Assembly (NCBI GenBank): GCA_009760855.2
Contig: WPIO01000007.1
Location: 8,385,001 to 8,445,000, forward strand
Length of the DNA stretch: 60,000 nucleotides
Direction: 5' to 3'
Source of the DNA: Cristatella mucedo
Lineage: Eukaryota; Bryozoa; Phylactolaemata; Cristatellidae
Numbering within the stretch: the stretch's first letter is position 1; each line of letters opens with the position of its first letter. Position numbers and translations under genes: made by a program. The notes beneath the pieces were generated by a model, which did no database searches, was not told where the DNA came from, and was given only the letters and a program-made list of their open reading frames with translations. This document shows, piece after piece, positions 35,740 to 47,363 of the stretch.

Positions 35740-36470
35740 TATCAGCACTTTGATCAGGATGTTGCCCGAGCCTCTTAGCAAAGAGGCTCGGTTGCTGAGC
35801 TCCCTTGTTGCTGAAGCTGCTAGGTCTGTCTGCAACCGGTGCACTAGTTATCAGCTTATCTGGTCTGTCGTCTATGGCCTAGCTGCAACATCATACTACT
35901 TCTGTCAGCTCCTCTATTGGCTTCCTATCAAGCATCGAATAGAATTGAAGGTCCTAAGTCTGCTTACACACCACCTGCTCTTAGGCATCTAGTCATCTTG
36001 CTGTCCCTCAAACTAAGGTGACATCTTTAGGTGATTGAGCCTTCAGCTCGTATGCACCTAAAATCAGGTACTTGCTTCCAGTTACTGTCACAACTTTCAA
36101 TGACCTTATACATTCAAAGTCGCATCCAAAGACACGCCTGTTGCCATCAGCTTTTCCTTTGCCCTTAGCAAATATATCTTTTTCATTTTTGTGTGTTTTG
36201 CATGCATTTATATGCAGGACTCCGTGCATTTTAATAGACAGAAACCTTATTAACCGGTGTCCATGAATATCCTCACGTTTGCTTTTGTATGCTTGGCTAA
36301 GCATGATACTTACTTGCTTTTGCATGCTTGATACTGTGCATGTCGCTAATACTTAGGCACTGATTCTCTGGCAGTGAGCTGTAAAGCATGTGGATTGAGA
36401 TGAAGTTCTCTAAGGGGGCTTGACGAACGACCTATTATTCTTCTTCTTATTATTATATTCTGTGAATGCT
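35740..36470 (+). mobile_element. Diverged LINE-A-like 3' copy (separate subfamily)
   Basis: One frame reads EAARSVCNRCTSY and CQLLYWLPIKHRIELKVLSL, equivalent to NSAARLVCREHRSCH and LHWLPVKQRIDFKVLSL of LINE-A. It ends in a degenerate hairpin (TGAGATGAAGTTCTCTAAGG) and an ATT/CTT-rich tail at 36432-36460. Divergence suggests an older or different subfamily. Confidence 0.65.
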
Positions 36471-37125
36471 GTATGCTGTCAAACAGTCATCCAGTCCGTT
36501 ATTTTTCTTCTCCCGTTATAGATGGCAGTAGAAATGCCTCGATTGCTTCTTTTATACAAGCATAGCCGGCCCAATGGCCTTACCACTATCGGTCTTTTTT
36601 GGAGCTTCTTGTGTGAGCAATTGCTGTATTGTTACACTGATGCTGCTACCATTAGCATTCTAGATCCTTGAGCATCTTAATTTAATTGAAAAACTGACAA
36701 CAAAATTGTCAGCAAGAAAGTGAGACAATTCAAGTCTGGTTCTAACCTCTGAGAATCGCTAGCTCATGTTCAAGCAGCAGCAACATCCACCGTTTAACTT
36801 GACTTTACTCTTTTTGATAACTACATCATGATCCTCTACATTTCTTATTTATTTCACTGTCAATATCTTATGATTGTATGCTTCATTCGAACATTCGTGG
36901 TCCGAGAAATTTGGGCAGTGTACACTCACTTATGACACTTATGAGCTAGACCTTCACAAGAGAATCGGGCGTTCACATATGACAGTTTCCTGGATGACGT
37001 GTATTCCCGAGTCACTTTTATGCCCAGTTTTCCCACACAAGTCAACGTTATGAGTTTATTTCATAGCAGCTACTGTCACTATGGACACAGTTCATCTAGC
37101 CTTGATGGCTCGTAATTCGTTTTAG

Positions 37126-37312
37126 ATTAAAAGGATACAGGATCCCAAATGGTGGTCGCAGTTTAAAATTCAAGAAAAAAGAGTCCTTGAGCAGATGGGT
37201 GGAGAGTCAAGGCACCCTCACATTCGTCGGCTGTGGCATGGAACATCTGCAGCTACTGTTCGCAAAATACTAAACGATGGAAGGTTTAACAGGAGCCATG
37301 CTGGAGCCGCAG
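37126..37312 (+). CDS. Gene A: ART-domain exon with the catalytic histidine
   Basis: Acceptor cgttttag, donor GTGCAC; phase 0 in, phase 1 out. It begins IKRIQDPKWWSQFKIQEKRV, the helix-like IxRIQNxxLW motif of PARP10/14/15, and continues to RLWHGTSAATVRKILNDGRF and NRSHAG. The HGTS histidine is the first residue of the H-Y-(E/I/L) triad and contacts NAD; FNRSHAG is the usual following loop. All expected residues are present, so this exon looks functional. It is equivalent to gene B exon 47552-47732, where the HGT is lost. Confidence 0.92.
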
Positions 37313-37611
37313 GTGCACTGCATTTATTATGGACATTTTTCTCGCTTAGTGCTTTTAGTTGTGTACAACCTCTCTCAGGTATAATGCATGATCATAGCTG
37401 CCCGGATCTATAATATGGCCACAGCATGGCTGCTATTGGCTGTGCTGTGTGCTTACTAATTTAGCACCCAAACTGATGCAGTGATGCATCGAGGTAAGAT
37501 TACTAAACCCAATCCGAGCCCAGCATTCTTTTTTCGTTTTTTGAGATCATTGTGCCGCAGGCACTGGTTGTTATGTAAAGCATGCACTAGTATGTGTGTG
37601 AATCACATGCT

Positions 37612-37945
37612 ATGTATCTCTGTCTGTAACTCTACAAAGTCATAAAGACTACGTGGGTGTTACGCAGGAGAGTTTTGTATAGCACACTCACAGCCTAAGC
37701 GACTTTCGGCACCCATTCGGTAGCCAACAGACTTCGTCTCACGCAACAAATAGAAAGTGGGAAGCATAGCAGAGTCAGGAGGGCAGTTGATGTAGTGAGT
37801 AGCATGGAAGTAGCAGCTCAGAACCGCTGAAAAGGATGAGCCATAGTCGGTGGTAGGAGAGTAGGTGTCGTTGCGTAAGAATTGTGGAAGCGAGTTCCAC
37901 AGTCTAGGACGTGCAGAGCTTAATCTTCAGTCGCCAACGGTCTAC
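37612..37945 (-). mobile_element. LINE-B 3' fragment in gene A intron
   Basis: Minus-strand LINE-B 3' end of about 330 bp. It starts (plus sense) CTCTGTCTGTAACTCTACAA and contains the GACTTCGTCTCACGCAACAA segment common to all LINE-B tails. Confidence 0.9.
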
Positions 37946-38559
37946 TGGAACTACAAGTTTAGGACCGTGCGATTGTTATGCACACTATGATGTTTTCCAT
38001 GGTAACTGCAGACAGAATCCACAGAGATGGGCAGAACATCCACCTTTATGTGGCTCTAGTGACTCCATGCTGACATTCAAAATCTGGATTTAGAAGACAT
38101 TGAATTTTTGCAAGGTTTGCAGCAATCAATGTGTGAACAAAGTCACTTAAAAGCTGCGGGCCACAAGAAGCTTAAAGGATACACCACTAGTTGTCTATCG
38201 AATAGTGTCTGCGTGCTTGCGCTTGATGTGCTTCATATGTGGTTGTTTGTTAGTGTGTGCGCATGAGTACCTGAGTATGCATTTTGCGTGCGAATATGTG
38301 CACACATGGTTTCTTCATTGAAATATCCCCAATAAGGCTAAAACAAATGTACATTTTGACTCATGTCGTATTAAACTGTATTATCAATTTATTGTCAGAT
38401 GCATCAAATGATCATCCACAGTGTGTGTATGCATATGTGCATGTGCACACACATTTATGTTTCTAACCCTACAAAGCACTGTGGATATGCTATGCTGATC
38501 TGAGTCTATAGCTTATTGAATTTTTTGCCACATGTATTTTGCCTGCTTAGAAATATGGA
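37946..38559. other. Gene A intron, unassigned part
   Basis: AT-rich sequence with no recognised feature. Confidence 0.45.
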
Positions 38560-40600
38560 GAAGTGATAAGATGTTACAAATGGTATCTAGCAGCTGTGAA
38601 AGTCATTGATCAACCGTTCCCAGATTAGCTCCTTACCTGATGATCCTAATGATGATCTAGCCGATCGCTTCTCTCGATTCTTTGTGCAGAAGATAGACAA
38701 GATCAGATAATCCATATCTGCGATGACAACCTCCCCACTAGAATGGTGTTCCTCGGTTCCTGGCTGCACCTCAATGTCTGCCTTTAAGCAGGTCACTAGT
38801 GATCTAGTCCTAAAGTTCGTATCTCAATCAAAGAAGACAACAAGTCCCCTGGACCCTATTCCCACTGTCCTGCTCCTACGTTGGATTGATCTGCTGCTGC
38901 CATGCATAAATAACATCATTAATATGTCATTAGCCTCAGGTCATGTCCCAGCACCTTTCAAAAAAGCTGTAGTCAGGCTACTTCTCAAGAAAGCTACACT
39001 TGACCAAGAGAACTTGAGCAACTACCGCCCAGTTTCCCTTCTACCATTCCTATCAAAGACACTGGAACGGGTCGTGGCGGACCAGCTGATCTTGTATATC
39101 GAAACCTCACACCTTGCTAGTAAATTTCAGTCTGGCTTTAGAGCTAATCACTCCACAGAGTCAGCATTGCTTAGGGTATACAACGACCTACGTAGTAATG
39201 CAGACATGGGTAGAGTGTCTCTGCCTGTTTTGCTTGATCTTTCGGCAGCTTTTGATACCATCGATCACAAAGTTCTTCTAGAGCGCCTCTCATCTCGCCT
39301 GGGCATCACTGGCACTTCTCTGCGGTGGTTCAGGTCCTATCTCAGTGGGAGACTCCAGAGTATTGACGTGAATGAATAAAGATCATCTGAAGTACCTCTG
39401 AAATATGGAGTACCTCAGGGCTCCGTGCTAGGTCCGGTTCTTTTCACGGTTTATACTCTGCCTCTTGCTGATGTGATTGCCAAGCACAGTCTAGGCTTTC
39501 ACTTCTATGCGGATGACACTCAGTTGTACCTTTGCTTTGATCCCTCCCAGCCTTCGAGCACCTCAAATTCTCTCAACTCACTAGCTGCATGCATTGATGA
39601 CATCCGCACATGGATGGCAGCAAATTTTCTAAAACTAAACGATGATAAAACTAACTTACTAGTTATGGGCAAACCCAGTGTGATCCAGAGATTGGAAAGG
39701 CTGACTCAAAATTGGTTCTGCCAGCATATCTCCAGTTGAATCAGCTCGAAATCTAGGTGTCATATTCCAAAGCGACCTCTCGTTAGACGACCATATCAGC
39801 TCCACAGTCAAATCCGCCTATTTTCAGCTTCACAACATTGCTAAAATTCGGGCTCTTTTAGATAAAGATACCACATCTAGGTTGGTCCATGCATTCGTGA
39901 CATCTGGTCTCGACTTCTGCAACTCACTGCTTACTGGCCTACCAGCATGTGCGATCAGGCGATTGCAGCTGGTGCAAAACTCTGCAGCTAGGCTTGTCTG
40001 TCGCGAGCTTCGCAGTTGCCACATTACTCCACTTCTCGCCGACCTGCACTGGCTCCCAGTCAAGCAACGGATTGACTTCAAGGTTTTGTCGCTCACTTTT
40101 AGGTCCCTTCATTCTATGGCTCCAGCCTATCTGTCAGATATACTACCCTATCAGGCCAAGCATCGTACCACCCGCTTTTCGGAAACCAACAGTCTAGGAA
40201 AACCTCGTACAAACCTTTAATCCTTTGGAGACCGTGCATTTAGTTCATATGCTCCCAAAGCCTGGAACTCCGTCCCGACCTGCGTCAGAACATCCCCTGA
40301 CCTGACCAAAAAGGAACCTAAAAACACCTATTTAGGACAGCATTTAGTGGGTCCCTGTGATTCGTCCTTCGTGTGCTTATGCGTGCTGACACTGTGCATG
40401 CTGCCACTAACCACATTTTCATGCTGACCCTGTGCATGTCACCCCTAACCATATTATTCATTTCGTTTGTTTTTCAAGCATGATTTTACTTACCATTCAA
40501 TTGCATTTCACTTTACAGCAAATGTAAAGCACCTAGAGAGAGATGAAGTTCTCTGAGGGTGCTTTATCAAGTGAATTATTATTATTATTATTGATGTTGT
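38560..40600 (+). mobile_element. LINE-A long copy in the last gene A intron
   Basis: About 2 kb, from a pre-RT region (SPLDPIPTVLLLRWIDLLLP at 38850) through the RT (LLDLSAAFDTIDH; YADD at 39506-39517), the thumb (39882-40220) and the 3' untranslated region, to the hairpin and an (ATT)n tail at 40577-40592. An in-frame TAA at about 39377, a small deletion near 39703 and a stop at 40218 break the frame. It sits in the same orientation as gene A, between the catalytic-His and last exons. Confidence 0.93.
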
Positions 40601-41284
40601 AACTAAAAATATAGCAAGTGTAATGGGTAGTATACCTAACTGCTGCCTTAGCGAATACTTCTGGAATGCAACTCCTCCAAAGAACAAGTAAAAAAGCATA
40701 GAATTAGCACCGATGCAAAGAGGTATGCTGTCGATGAAATAATCAAGATTCCCCATTACATAGGAACGTGTCCATGAGCTTATCTGTTCTATAACTCTTA
40801 GAGAGACTGATGCATATATGCTGTACAACGGAGGAAAATGTTTAAGCCACCGACTTTTAAAGTTTTTGAACCACACTAATGGGCAAATCACGCACTGTGT
40901 CTGCCCCAGCTGCATGTAGTAGGTTTGGTAATGTACGTGTCGACATCGAAGCTATTCGACATGCTATTACATTTTTACTAATATCCAACTCCTAAGTCCA
41001 TCTGTAGATAATGTCCTATGTTTCGTCAAACGGCTATCTGTCTCTTATTAGTTTAAGAGATGCCTAACTGCCCCCAAGCAGCCGGTCCCACTTTGGTGAT
41101 ACAAATGCATGGGGTGACTTTGTTATTTCTGAAAACTAGCACTGTTCTGACGCAGCAGCAAGCAATAGTGGTTGCCTGCCGTCCGTTTGTAGCTACCCTG
41201 TTTTTGCATAGTTTTCTAAACTGAGAAGTTGATCGGTGGCTATTTGTGACAGTGCCTGTACTTCAATGTGTCATTGCGTTGTAG
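40601..41284. other. Gene A intron, unassigned part
   Basis: The minus strand has a 135-codon frame (40508-40915) with hydrophobic segments. Its last third is antisense to the LINE-A tail. I do not recognise it and do not call a gene. Confidence 0.4.
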
Positions 41285-41565
41285 TACTCTATGGCAAAGG
41301 AGTATATTTCGCGAGGGATTCAAGTTATGCTGCTCAGTCGCAGTATGCAACCCCCGACTCTGACTCGGCAAAGACTGTCATTCTTGCTGTGGTTCTCACG
41401 GGCTGCTTCAAACAAGGCTCTCCAGAAATCAAAGTGACACCTCAGAAACCTGGATCGAGTGGTGGAACCTATGACTCAACAGTCGACGACGAAAATGACC
41501 CTTCCATTTTTGTGGTTTACCACGATGCACATGCGTATCCACTATATGTGATTACCTTTAAATGA
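41285..41565 (+). CDS. Gene A: last exon, C-terminus of ART domain with stop codon
   Basis: Acceptor gcgttgtag, entry phase 1, TGA stop at 41563-41565. It starts VLYGKGVYFARDSSYAAQSQ, holding the catalytic tyrosine (GVYFA.D..YA), then TVILAVVLTGCFKQG and DPSIFVVYHDAHAYPLYVIT. Where PARP1 has its polymerising glutamate the residue is Ile (PS-I-FVVY), the PARP10/14-type H-Y-I/L arrangement associated with mono-ADP-ribosylation. The frame is intact. No canonical AATAAA is seen in the next 100 bp (only AATAAG near 41584), and a LINE-A tail starts at 41668. Confidence 0.93.
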
Positions 41566-41667
41566 AGTTATATGCATGCATCCAATAAGTGAATAGAGAC
41601 TACTTCCTCAGAACTTGTCTGAAGTCAACACTGAGGTGTGACAGAAGTACTGCCGTTGCAGTGTAAT

Positions 41668-42165
41668 AATAATAATATACTTGATAAAGCACCCTCAGAG
41701 AACTCAATCTCTTTCTAGGCGCTTTACATTTGCTGCAAAGGATATGCGATCGAATGATGAGTGGTATCATGCTTGATAAACAACACAGATAACATGGTTA
41801 AGGGTAAAATGCACAGGATCTGCATGTAAGTATGGTTAGTGGCTGCATGCACAGTGTCAGCACATATAAGCACATAAAGAACAAATCACAGGGACCCGCT
41901 AAATGCTGTCTTAAATGGGTGTGTTATAAGTTCTTTTTAAATGTGGTCAAGTCAAGGGATGTCGTGACGGAAGTGGAGAGTGAGTTCCAAGATTTGGGAC
42001 CAAACGAACTCAATGCACGGTCTCCAAAGGATTTGAGGTTCGTACGAAGTATTGGTAAACAGCTTCCGAAAAGCAGGTGGTACGATGCTTGGCCTGGTAG
42101 GGGAGTACATCTGATAGATAGGCTGGAGCCAAAGAATGAAGTGACCTAAAAGTAAGCGACAAAAT
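41668..42165 (-). mobile_element. LINE-A 3' copy downstream of gene A
   Basis: Minus-strand LINE-A 3' end with a short (ATT)n tail (41668-41678), hairpin, 3' untranslated region and the final coding part (plus sense GGACCCGCTAAATGCTGTCT; AAAAGCAGGTGGTACGATGC). It begins about 100 bp after the gene A stop codon. Confidence 0.88.
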
Positions 42166-42469
42166 ATACTATGTCGAAAAAGATGTGTGACTTCTTTATC
42201 TACCTTGAAGTAAAGAAACTAATTGAAACGTCCATTAGAAAAGTTCCACGTGTTCTCTCCACACTTTAATTTCAGGTAGTGTGTGCAGTCATTGTAAACA
42301 TCGCTCCTTTGAGCAGCAATTCTAAGATGATGGCATGATGGCTCACGGTTCCAGTGGTCATTTATCTAATCAGCCTTGATGGGATTGCACCATTCATCAT
42401 GAATGCTGCAAGCCAATGGCCGTCTGCAAGATACGCTTGGTTCACTAAGCAATAGATGCAAGAAATTCC

Positions 42470-43051
42470 ATAGTAATATTAATAATTACACATGTTACTC
42501 TCAGAAAATTCAATATCTTTCATGACACTAGTCAGTTGCTGCAAAGGAAGCATGGCCATATAATTAGTGGTGAGTATGCACACTTAACATGTATATGTAG
42601 TTAGTGCTAACATGCACAGTCTCAATAGCTGAGCTGGTTCGGCCTTCTGACGAAGGTGCTGGCCTAGTCCAAGGTCAAGGTGAATGTATTCGACGACTGG
42701 GGTCGTAGGCTCAAACCCCTTGGCATATGCGAAGCACATGAATAAAGTTCAAGTTCTCTTAGGATGCTCTACCAATTAATTATATTATCTACAGTTACGG
42801 TTAATGGTAACATAGACGGTGTCAGCAGGCATGAGCACACAAAGGACAAATCACAAGGACCCAGCCAATGCTGTGGGGAGTGGATGCTTTGTAGCTTCTT
42901 TTTAAATATCAAGTCATGGGTTATCTCTACAACAGTCGGGAGTAAGTGCCAGGCTTGAGCTGCATGCGAACTGACGACGAGGTGTCCATAGAATTTGAGA
43001 TTCCCTATGATGTACAGCTAAACGATTTGTGTCAGTAAAGCAGTTGGCACG
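42470..43051 (-). mobile_element. Older LINE-A 3' copy, interrupted by SINE-2
   Basis: Diverged minus-strand LINE-A 3' region (CTCAGAAAATTCAATATCTT; CAAATCACAAGGACCCAGCC; AAAGCAGTTGGCACGATGC). The stretch 42628-42790 inside it is a SINE-2 insertion. Confidence 0.7.
42628..42790 (+). mobile_element. SINE-2 copy, tRNA head with LINE-A-like 3' tail
   Basis: The head AGCTGAGCTGGTTCGGCCTT is A-box like; GGGGTCGTAGGCTCAAACCC contains a B-box-like GGCTCAAACCC. A short link (TTGGCATATGCGAAGCACAT) is followed by AAAGTTCAAGTTCTCTTAGG and ATGCTCTACCAATTAATTAT, which mirrors the LINE-A terminal hairpin (GATTAAGTTCTCTGAGG, GCGCTTTATCAAG...ATTATT). The second copy is at 52933. Confidence 0.75.
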
Positions 43052-43745
43052 ATGCCTTGACTTCTGTAACTCACTGCTTGCTGATCTACCTGCCTGTGCA
43101 ATCAGGCGCTTACAGCTGGCGAAAAACTGCAGCTAGGCTTGTCTATCGTGAGCGGTACAATTGCCACATCTTCTCTTCATCAATTCATCTCACCACTTCT
43201 TGCCGACCTGCACTGCCTCCCAGTCAAGCAACGCATCGACTTCATGTTTTGCTACTCACATTTAGGACCCTTCATTCTTTGGCTCCAGCCTACCTATTAG
43301 ATCTACTGCCCCACCAGGCTAAGCAACGTACTACCCACTTTTCGGAATCCAACTGTTTACCTATCCCTCAAACAAACCTTAATCGGTTGGAGACCTTCAC
43401 ATTAGTTCATATGTTTTCAAAGCCTGGAACTCACTTCCGTCTTGCATCACGACATCTCCTGACTTATCCACATTTAAAAAGAAACTGAAAACACATCTAT
43501 TTCATCAGAGTGTTTATTGGATCCCTGTGACTCGTCCTTTATGTGCTTATACGTGTTGACACTGTTGCATGCTGCCACTAACCATACTTGCATGCTGACC
43601 CTGTGCATGTCACCCTAACCATGTTATTTTTGTTTATTGAGCATGGTACCTCTGACCATTCGATCATGCTACCTTTGCATCAAATGTAAAGTGCCTAGAA
43701 AGAGATTTGAGTTCTCTGAAGGCAGTATATACAATGTATTATTAT
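43052..43745 (+). mobile_element. LINE-A 3' copy (thumb to tail)
   Basis: It begins CTTGACTTCTGTAACTCACT, matching the RT-end DFCNSLL region, runs through broken frames equivalent to APAYLSDLLPHQAKHRTT, and ends in a hairpin and ATTATTATT near 43737. It starts exactly where the minus-strand copy 42470-43051 stops. Confidence 0.88.
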
Positions 43746-43759
43746 TGTTAACATTATTA

Positions 43760-44062
43760 CTAAACTCCTTTGGAGACGGCGCTGTTAGTTGAACTGCCTC
43801 CAAACCCTGGAGCTTACTCCAAATGACCAACACACCACCTGAATTGGCGACATTTAAAAAGAAGCTAAACACCTACGTGCTCCGTACAGCATTTGTTCAG
43901 TCCAGGTGAATGCATGAGTGCTGGCTCTTAGTGCTAATGTATGCTGGCTCAATGCGTGTCATCATTAACCATAGCGATATGCATCCCTGACAGCGTATTT
44001 TTCAAGTACCTAGCGAAGAGGTTAGTTTTCTGAGAGCACTATACAAACGTCTTATTATTTAA
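43760..44062 (+). mobile_element. Diverged LINE-A 3' end
   Basis: CTCCTTTGGAGACGGCGCTG...CCCTGGAGCTTACTCC corresponds to the FGDRAFSSYAPKAWNSLP region. It ends with a degenerate hairpin (TACCTAGCGAAGAGG...TTTTCTGAGAGCACTATA) and TTATTATTTA. Confidence 0.75.
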
Positions 44063-44394
44063 ATTGCTACTTAAGTGACTTTAGCCACTCTTCCTAAACA
44101 AAGTAAAGCATTAAGCAAACTTTAGCAGGCTAAAGTACAACACAAATGTAAATCAAAAATAATAATACACTCGTATAGCGACCACAGAGAATAAAATGGT
44201 GCTAATGTCAAGCCTGAATAAACATACCACCGATGGGACCAGACAAAAGAGGTCCCAACGAAACATTTGAAACTTATAAATAAGTGACCATGGGCACTAA
44301 AAAGTGCCAAGGAGCCGGCCAACAGCAGATCTTATCATCTAGACCATGCACTTACACAGATATGCTTAATCAGGGTGGACTTATGTACTGCAGT

Positions 44395-44400
44395 TTTATT
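44395..44400 (-). promoter_or_regulatory. Putative poly(A) signal of gene B
   Basis: AATAAA on the minus strand, about 180 nt after the gene B stop codon, in CAATAAAACTGCAG context. Plausible position, no further proof. Confidence 0.5.
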
Positions 44401-44577
44401 GTATTGAGAAATTAGAGCATCGAGCGAATTACTGGAGCAGCAAGAGAAGCCAGAACAAGACTAAACAGTAAGCCACAACGCAGAAACGTACATGCTCAAA
44501 GCAGCACGTACGGATTACAGCAAATTCAATTGAAAATACTCGAGGTGCAAACAACGGCAAACATGTAAACGTGCGGT

Positions 44578-44876
44578 CTACACTTGGCTGTTGCATCGCA
44601 TTTCTCTCAATTTTACGAAATACAATGGGCAAGCTTGTGCATCATGATAAACCACAAAAACAGTCGGATTACTCATATTGTCCACCGAACAGTCATACTG
44701 CTGGTCGCAGTCACGACGCTGTGGTAGAGTTTGCATCGACTGTTGACCCTGGATAAAACAACCCGTGAGCACAGTTGCTAGGATGACTTGTCTCACACTT
44801 GAATTACTGGCTGACAAAGACTGGCTTCGTAGGGCAGAGCAGATACCTTTGTAGAAGTATACACCACTTCCATAAA
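44578..44876 (-). CDS. Gene B: last exon, C-terminus of ART-like domain with stop
   Basis: The acceptor on the minus strand is tttactttaaag (phase 1 entry) and the stop ends at 44578. It reads YGSGVYFYKGICSALRSQSL, with the conserved GVYF tyrosine, then RQVILATVLTGCFIQG and NPTVFVVYHDAQACPLYFVK. It aligns over its full length with the gene A last exon but is more diverged and has a longer tail (LREMRCNSQV). The triad third position is Val. No stops or frameshifts, so the exon has been kept open. Confidence 0.88.
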
Positions 44877-45839
44877 CTTTAAAGTAAAAACGCAACCACT
44901 TAAGCAAAATAGCAAGCAGTGTAACTTCAGTTAATCCCACAAAGCCTGCAAAGCTTTTGACACAATGCATTATCTGCATAGCTTGCATTGCGATAGAAAA
45001 AGTGTACAAAGCACGGCTCGGTGTACAAATTTAGCAGTCAATAGGTATTCAAGCATTTGAGTGACAGCAAACCAATGCTATGCTTGCAAATGCAGCCAGT
45101 AGCACATAGAATATTAAAAGCTCATAGGTACATTAATGTAAGTATCAAAAGACAAAATTGGTCCTACAATAGTGGCTAGGTAGACAAGAAAGTTGTGGGT
45201 ATCAATCAAATCCAAGTCGTCCATTACCGGCCAGGCATCCAAACCCAAAAACCAAATGGTATTGATTGGCACCTTGCGCAAATCCTTAGAATAATGAATT
45301 ATAACCTTCAAATTTGGTGATTGCATGGAGTTTTTAAGATAAGCTCACACTAGCACAGTTGAATACAATTTTGCTATCCATACAAACATGTGAGAGCCAT
45401 GGGACTAAAAGAAGATGTTGCCTAAAAATATGGATATACTGTGTGCTTTAATTAGAGACTGTCTAGATTTTTTGCTCAGGGCCGATGAGCAGCCCAGGGA
45501 TGTTACCGAGAATTCGTTAGGGAACTAAAACTTCTAAGGCGACCTTGACATCGCCAGAGCTAGTCGATCACAAACATAACCCTTCAATGAAGTACCGCCC
45601 GGTCTAACCACAGATACGTCGACATACCTACGTATTCCTCTATTCCTATTATTACGCCTATTCCTGATTTTGTTGATCCTGCTCCGACCTCGGTGCCCAT
45701 ATTAAAAAAAGGCAGTATCGTAATTTTGGATGGTGTTTATGCATCTAACATGTTTGTAGCGATTTAAAATACGTCTGAGATTTAGAGCAATGCTATCATA
45801 TCGAACTTAATGGGGTGGGCACTATGCCTAAACCAAAAA
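44877..45839. other. Gene B intron, unassigned part
   Basis: An open frame at 45114-45326 (minus, 70 codons) with a hydrophobic segment is not recognised. No repeat was assigned. Confidence 0.45.
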
Positions 45840-45925
45840 CTTAGCTCCTTCTACATCATATGTAATATGCCTAGACAGAGATACCGTTCTCCACAGGCAC
45901 TATACAAATGCACTATTATTGTTTA
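45840..45925 (+). mobile_element. LINE-A/SINE-2-type 3' tail scrap
   Basis: AATATGCCTAGACAGAGATA...CAGGCACTATACAAATGCAC and ATTATT match the terminal hairpin and tail only. Confidence 0.6.
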
Positions 45926-46192
45926 TATAAACCACACTTTTTACAGCTGTACGGCGATAAGCTGGGTTTATGAGGGTTGTAGCTCAGCAGCTCCTTTGCA
46001 ATGCCCCCTGCCTCAAACCCTGGCTCTCAAGTTGCCGGGTGAAAAATCGAATCTAGCACACATAGCACTGTATATAGCACTGGTATGGAATGCCAGTTCA
46101 GAGCGGTTTGCATGCACCTTAAGTCGGGAGCTCTATTGTAGCTCTAGCCATTACAAGCATCACATTTTCATAATTCCAGTCTGAGCTAAAGA

Positions 46193-46262
46193 CAATAATA
46201 ATAAGAGATTTGTTATAGCACCTTCAGAGAACTCAATTTCTTTCTAGGTATTTTACATTTAA
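46193..46262 (-). mobile_element. LINE-A 3' tail scrap
   Basis: Minus-strand terminal hairpin and (ATT)n tail (plus sense ATAATAATAAG...CACCTTCAGAGAACTCAA...CTAGGTATTTTACATTT). Confidence 0.75.
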
Positions 46263-46499
46263 TGTGGCTTGATCGGTGGGTGAGTCGCTGCCATAGCAAG
46301 CATATGCATCTGATCTGTACTGCTCAGCATTCTCAGTGCTCCAGTGACCTCATCTTTTCTCCTGTGTGCTTTGCCTACTTGCCCGTGCACGATTCAGTGT
46401 GGTGCATATTACTAACATGGGTATCGACTAACCAGCGGCCTTGAGCGCTTCCTTGTGTACGTTTGCATGCTAAGCATGAAAACACGCATGTCTTCAACT

Positions 46500-46590
46500 A
46501 TTGGTTATTGCTTCTGCTGCAGTGAATTGTGAAGCACATTGATTGAGATTTTGTTCTACTAGGGTGCTCTACAAATTAAATTATTCTTAT
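46500..46590 (+). mobile_element. Degenerate LINE-A/SINE-2-type 3' tail
   Basis: GAAGCACATTGATTGAGATT, TTGTTCTACTAGGGTGCTCT and ATTATTCTTATTATT resemble the terminal hairpin plus tail of the subfamily at 36.4 kb. Confidence 0.5.
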
Positions 46591-46969
46591 TATTTTTAGC
46601 CACTTTCCCCCTAACAACAAGATTAGTTCAGCTATTGCTGTAGCCATTAACAGCCATATTTGACCTTCTCTGTTGGAGCATCTCAAACCAAGACGCCCTT
46701 CTCGGCCCCTTCCTCGAATATTGGCAAGGCATAGTATAGGCACCGGTGGTCTCTTTTAGTAATCAAACGTTTGGCCCCTCAAGCCATCGGGGCCATTTTT
46801 TATATACCTTGATCATTAATGACCTTCTTGTCTATTGACAGCCCTGTCTTGTAATCCAATGGGCTACCTACGTCCGTTTCTGTCTTCCTCTTACTTATTA
46901 TTCTTTCTAGCCATTGTTTGAATCGTTTTTCAATAGATATGGTTCAGATGTTGCAACCCCAATGTAGAA

Positions 46970-47057
46970 GACACATATAGCAAATTTAAAGCGCCTACAA
47001 AGAGATTGAGTTCTCTGAGGGTGCTTTATCAAGTCCACTATTATTATTATTATTATA
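46970..47057 (+). mobile_element. LINE-A 3' tail scrap
   Basis: AAAGCGCCTACAAAGAGATT...TCTCTGAGGGTGCTTTATCA followed by (ATT)n. Well-conserved hairpin. The upstream extent is unclear. Confidence 0.8.
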
Positions 47058-47321
47058 CACAAACAAACGGACAGGTTGCATACAACTGCAACCCGTTATT
47101 GGTAACTTGTATCCAGAGTAATCGATTGGACAATAAATGTCCACTAAGCAGAAGTTTTGTGCTGGAAATGCTCTGCAAGCAAATTGAAAACCTAGGAAAA
47201 TGACGTCCCAATAGGGTAACTAGCACTCTGTTTCGATACAGAAGGATCAGTTAAGCCTTGAATCATATAGGAAACAAATAGAATATATTTGGTATATATA
47301 CATTAATATTAATATAAAACT

Positions 47322-47322
47322 G

Positions 47323-47353
<31 letters not shown>

Positions 47354-47363
47354 ATATATATAT
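47322..47363. repeat. (TA)n microsatellite
   Basis: Two TA runs separated by a TTT break, within a wider AT-rich patch (47280-47390) in the gene B intron downstream of the 47552 exon. Confidence 0.95.

Larger units (their letters stand above)
9379..41565 (+). other. Gene A model: PARP14/15-like mono-ADP-ribosyltransferase (3' part)
   Basis: The exons at 23159-23357, 25193-25628, 29334-29470, 37126-37312 and 41285-41565 join without frame breaks (phases 0, 1, 0, 1). They give KH-like, WWE and a complete ART domain with His, Tyr and Ile at the triad positions. The macrodomain exon at 9379-9615 is placed upstream by domain order only. Further 5' exons, including the N-terminal macrodomain half and the start codon, are missing or lie outside the window. 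Such proteins attach single ADP-ribose units to targets and often act in stress or innate antiviral responses in animals; that role here is inferred from the family. Introns of 4-8 kb are inflated by LINEs and SINEs. Confidence 0.75.

Noticed and set aside
40508-40915. 135-codon minus-strand frame with hydrophobic segments
   Set aside because: Its end is antisense LINE-A tail, composition is not family-like, and no splice or promoter support was seen.
42628-42710. Possible genuine tRNA gene
   Set aside because: A- and B-box-like words are present, but no complete cloverleaf or acceptor stem can be drawn, and the sequence continues into a SINE body with a LINE-type tail; the same holds for the other SINE heads.
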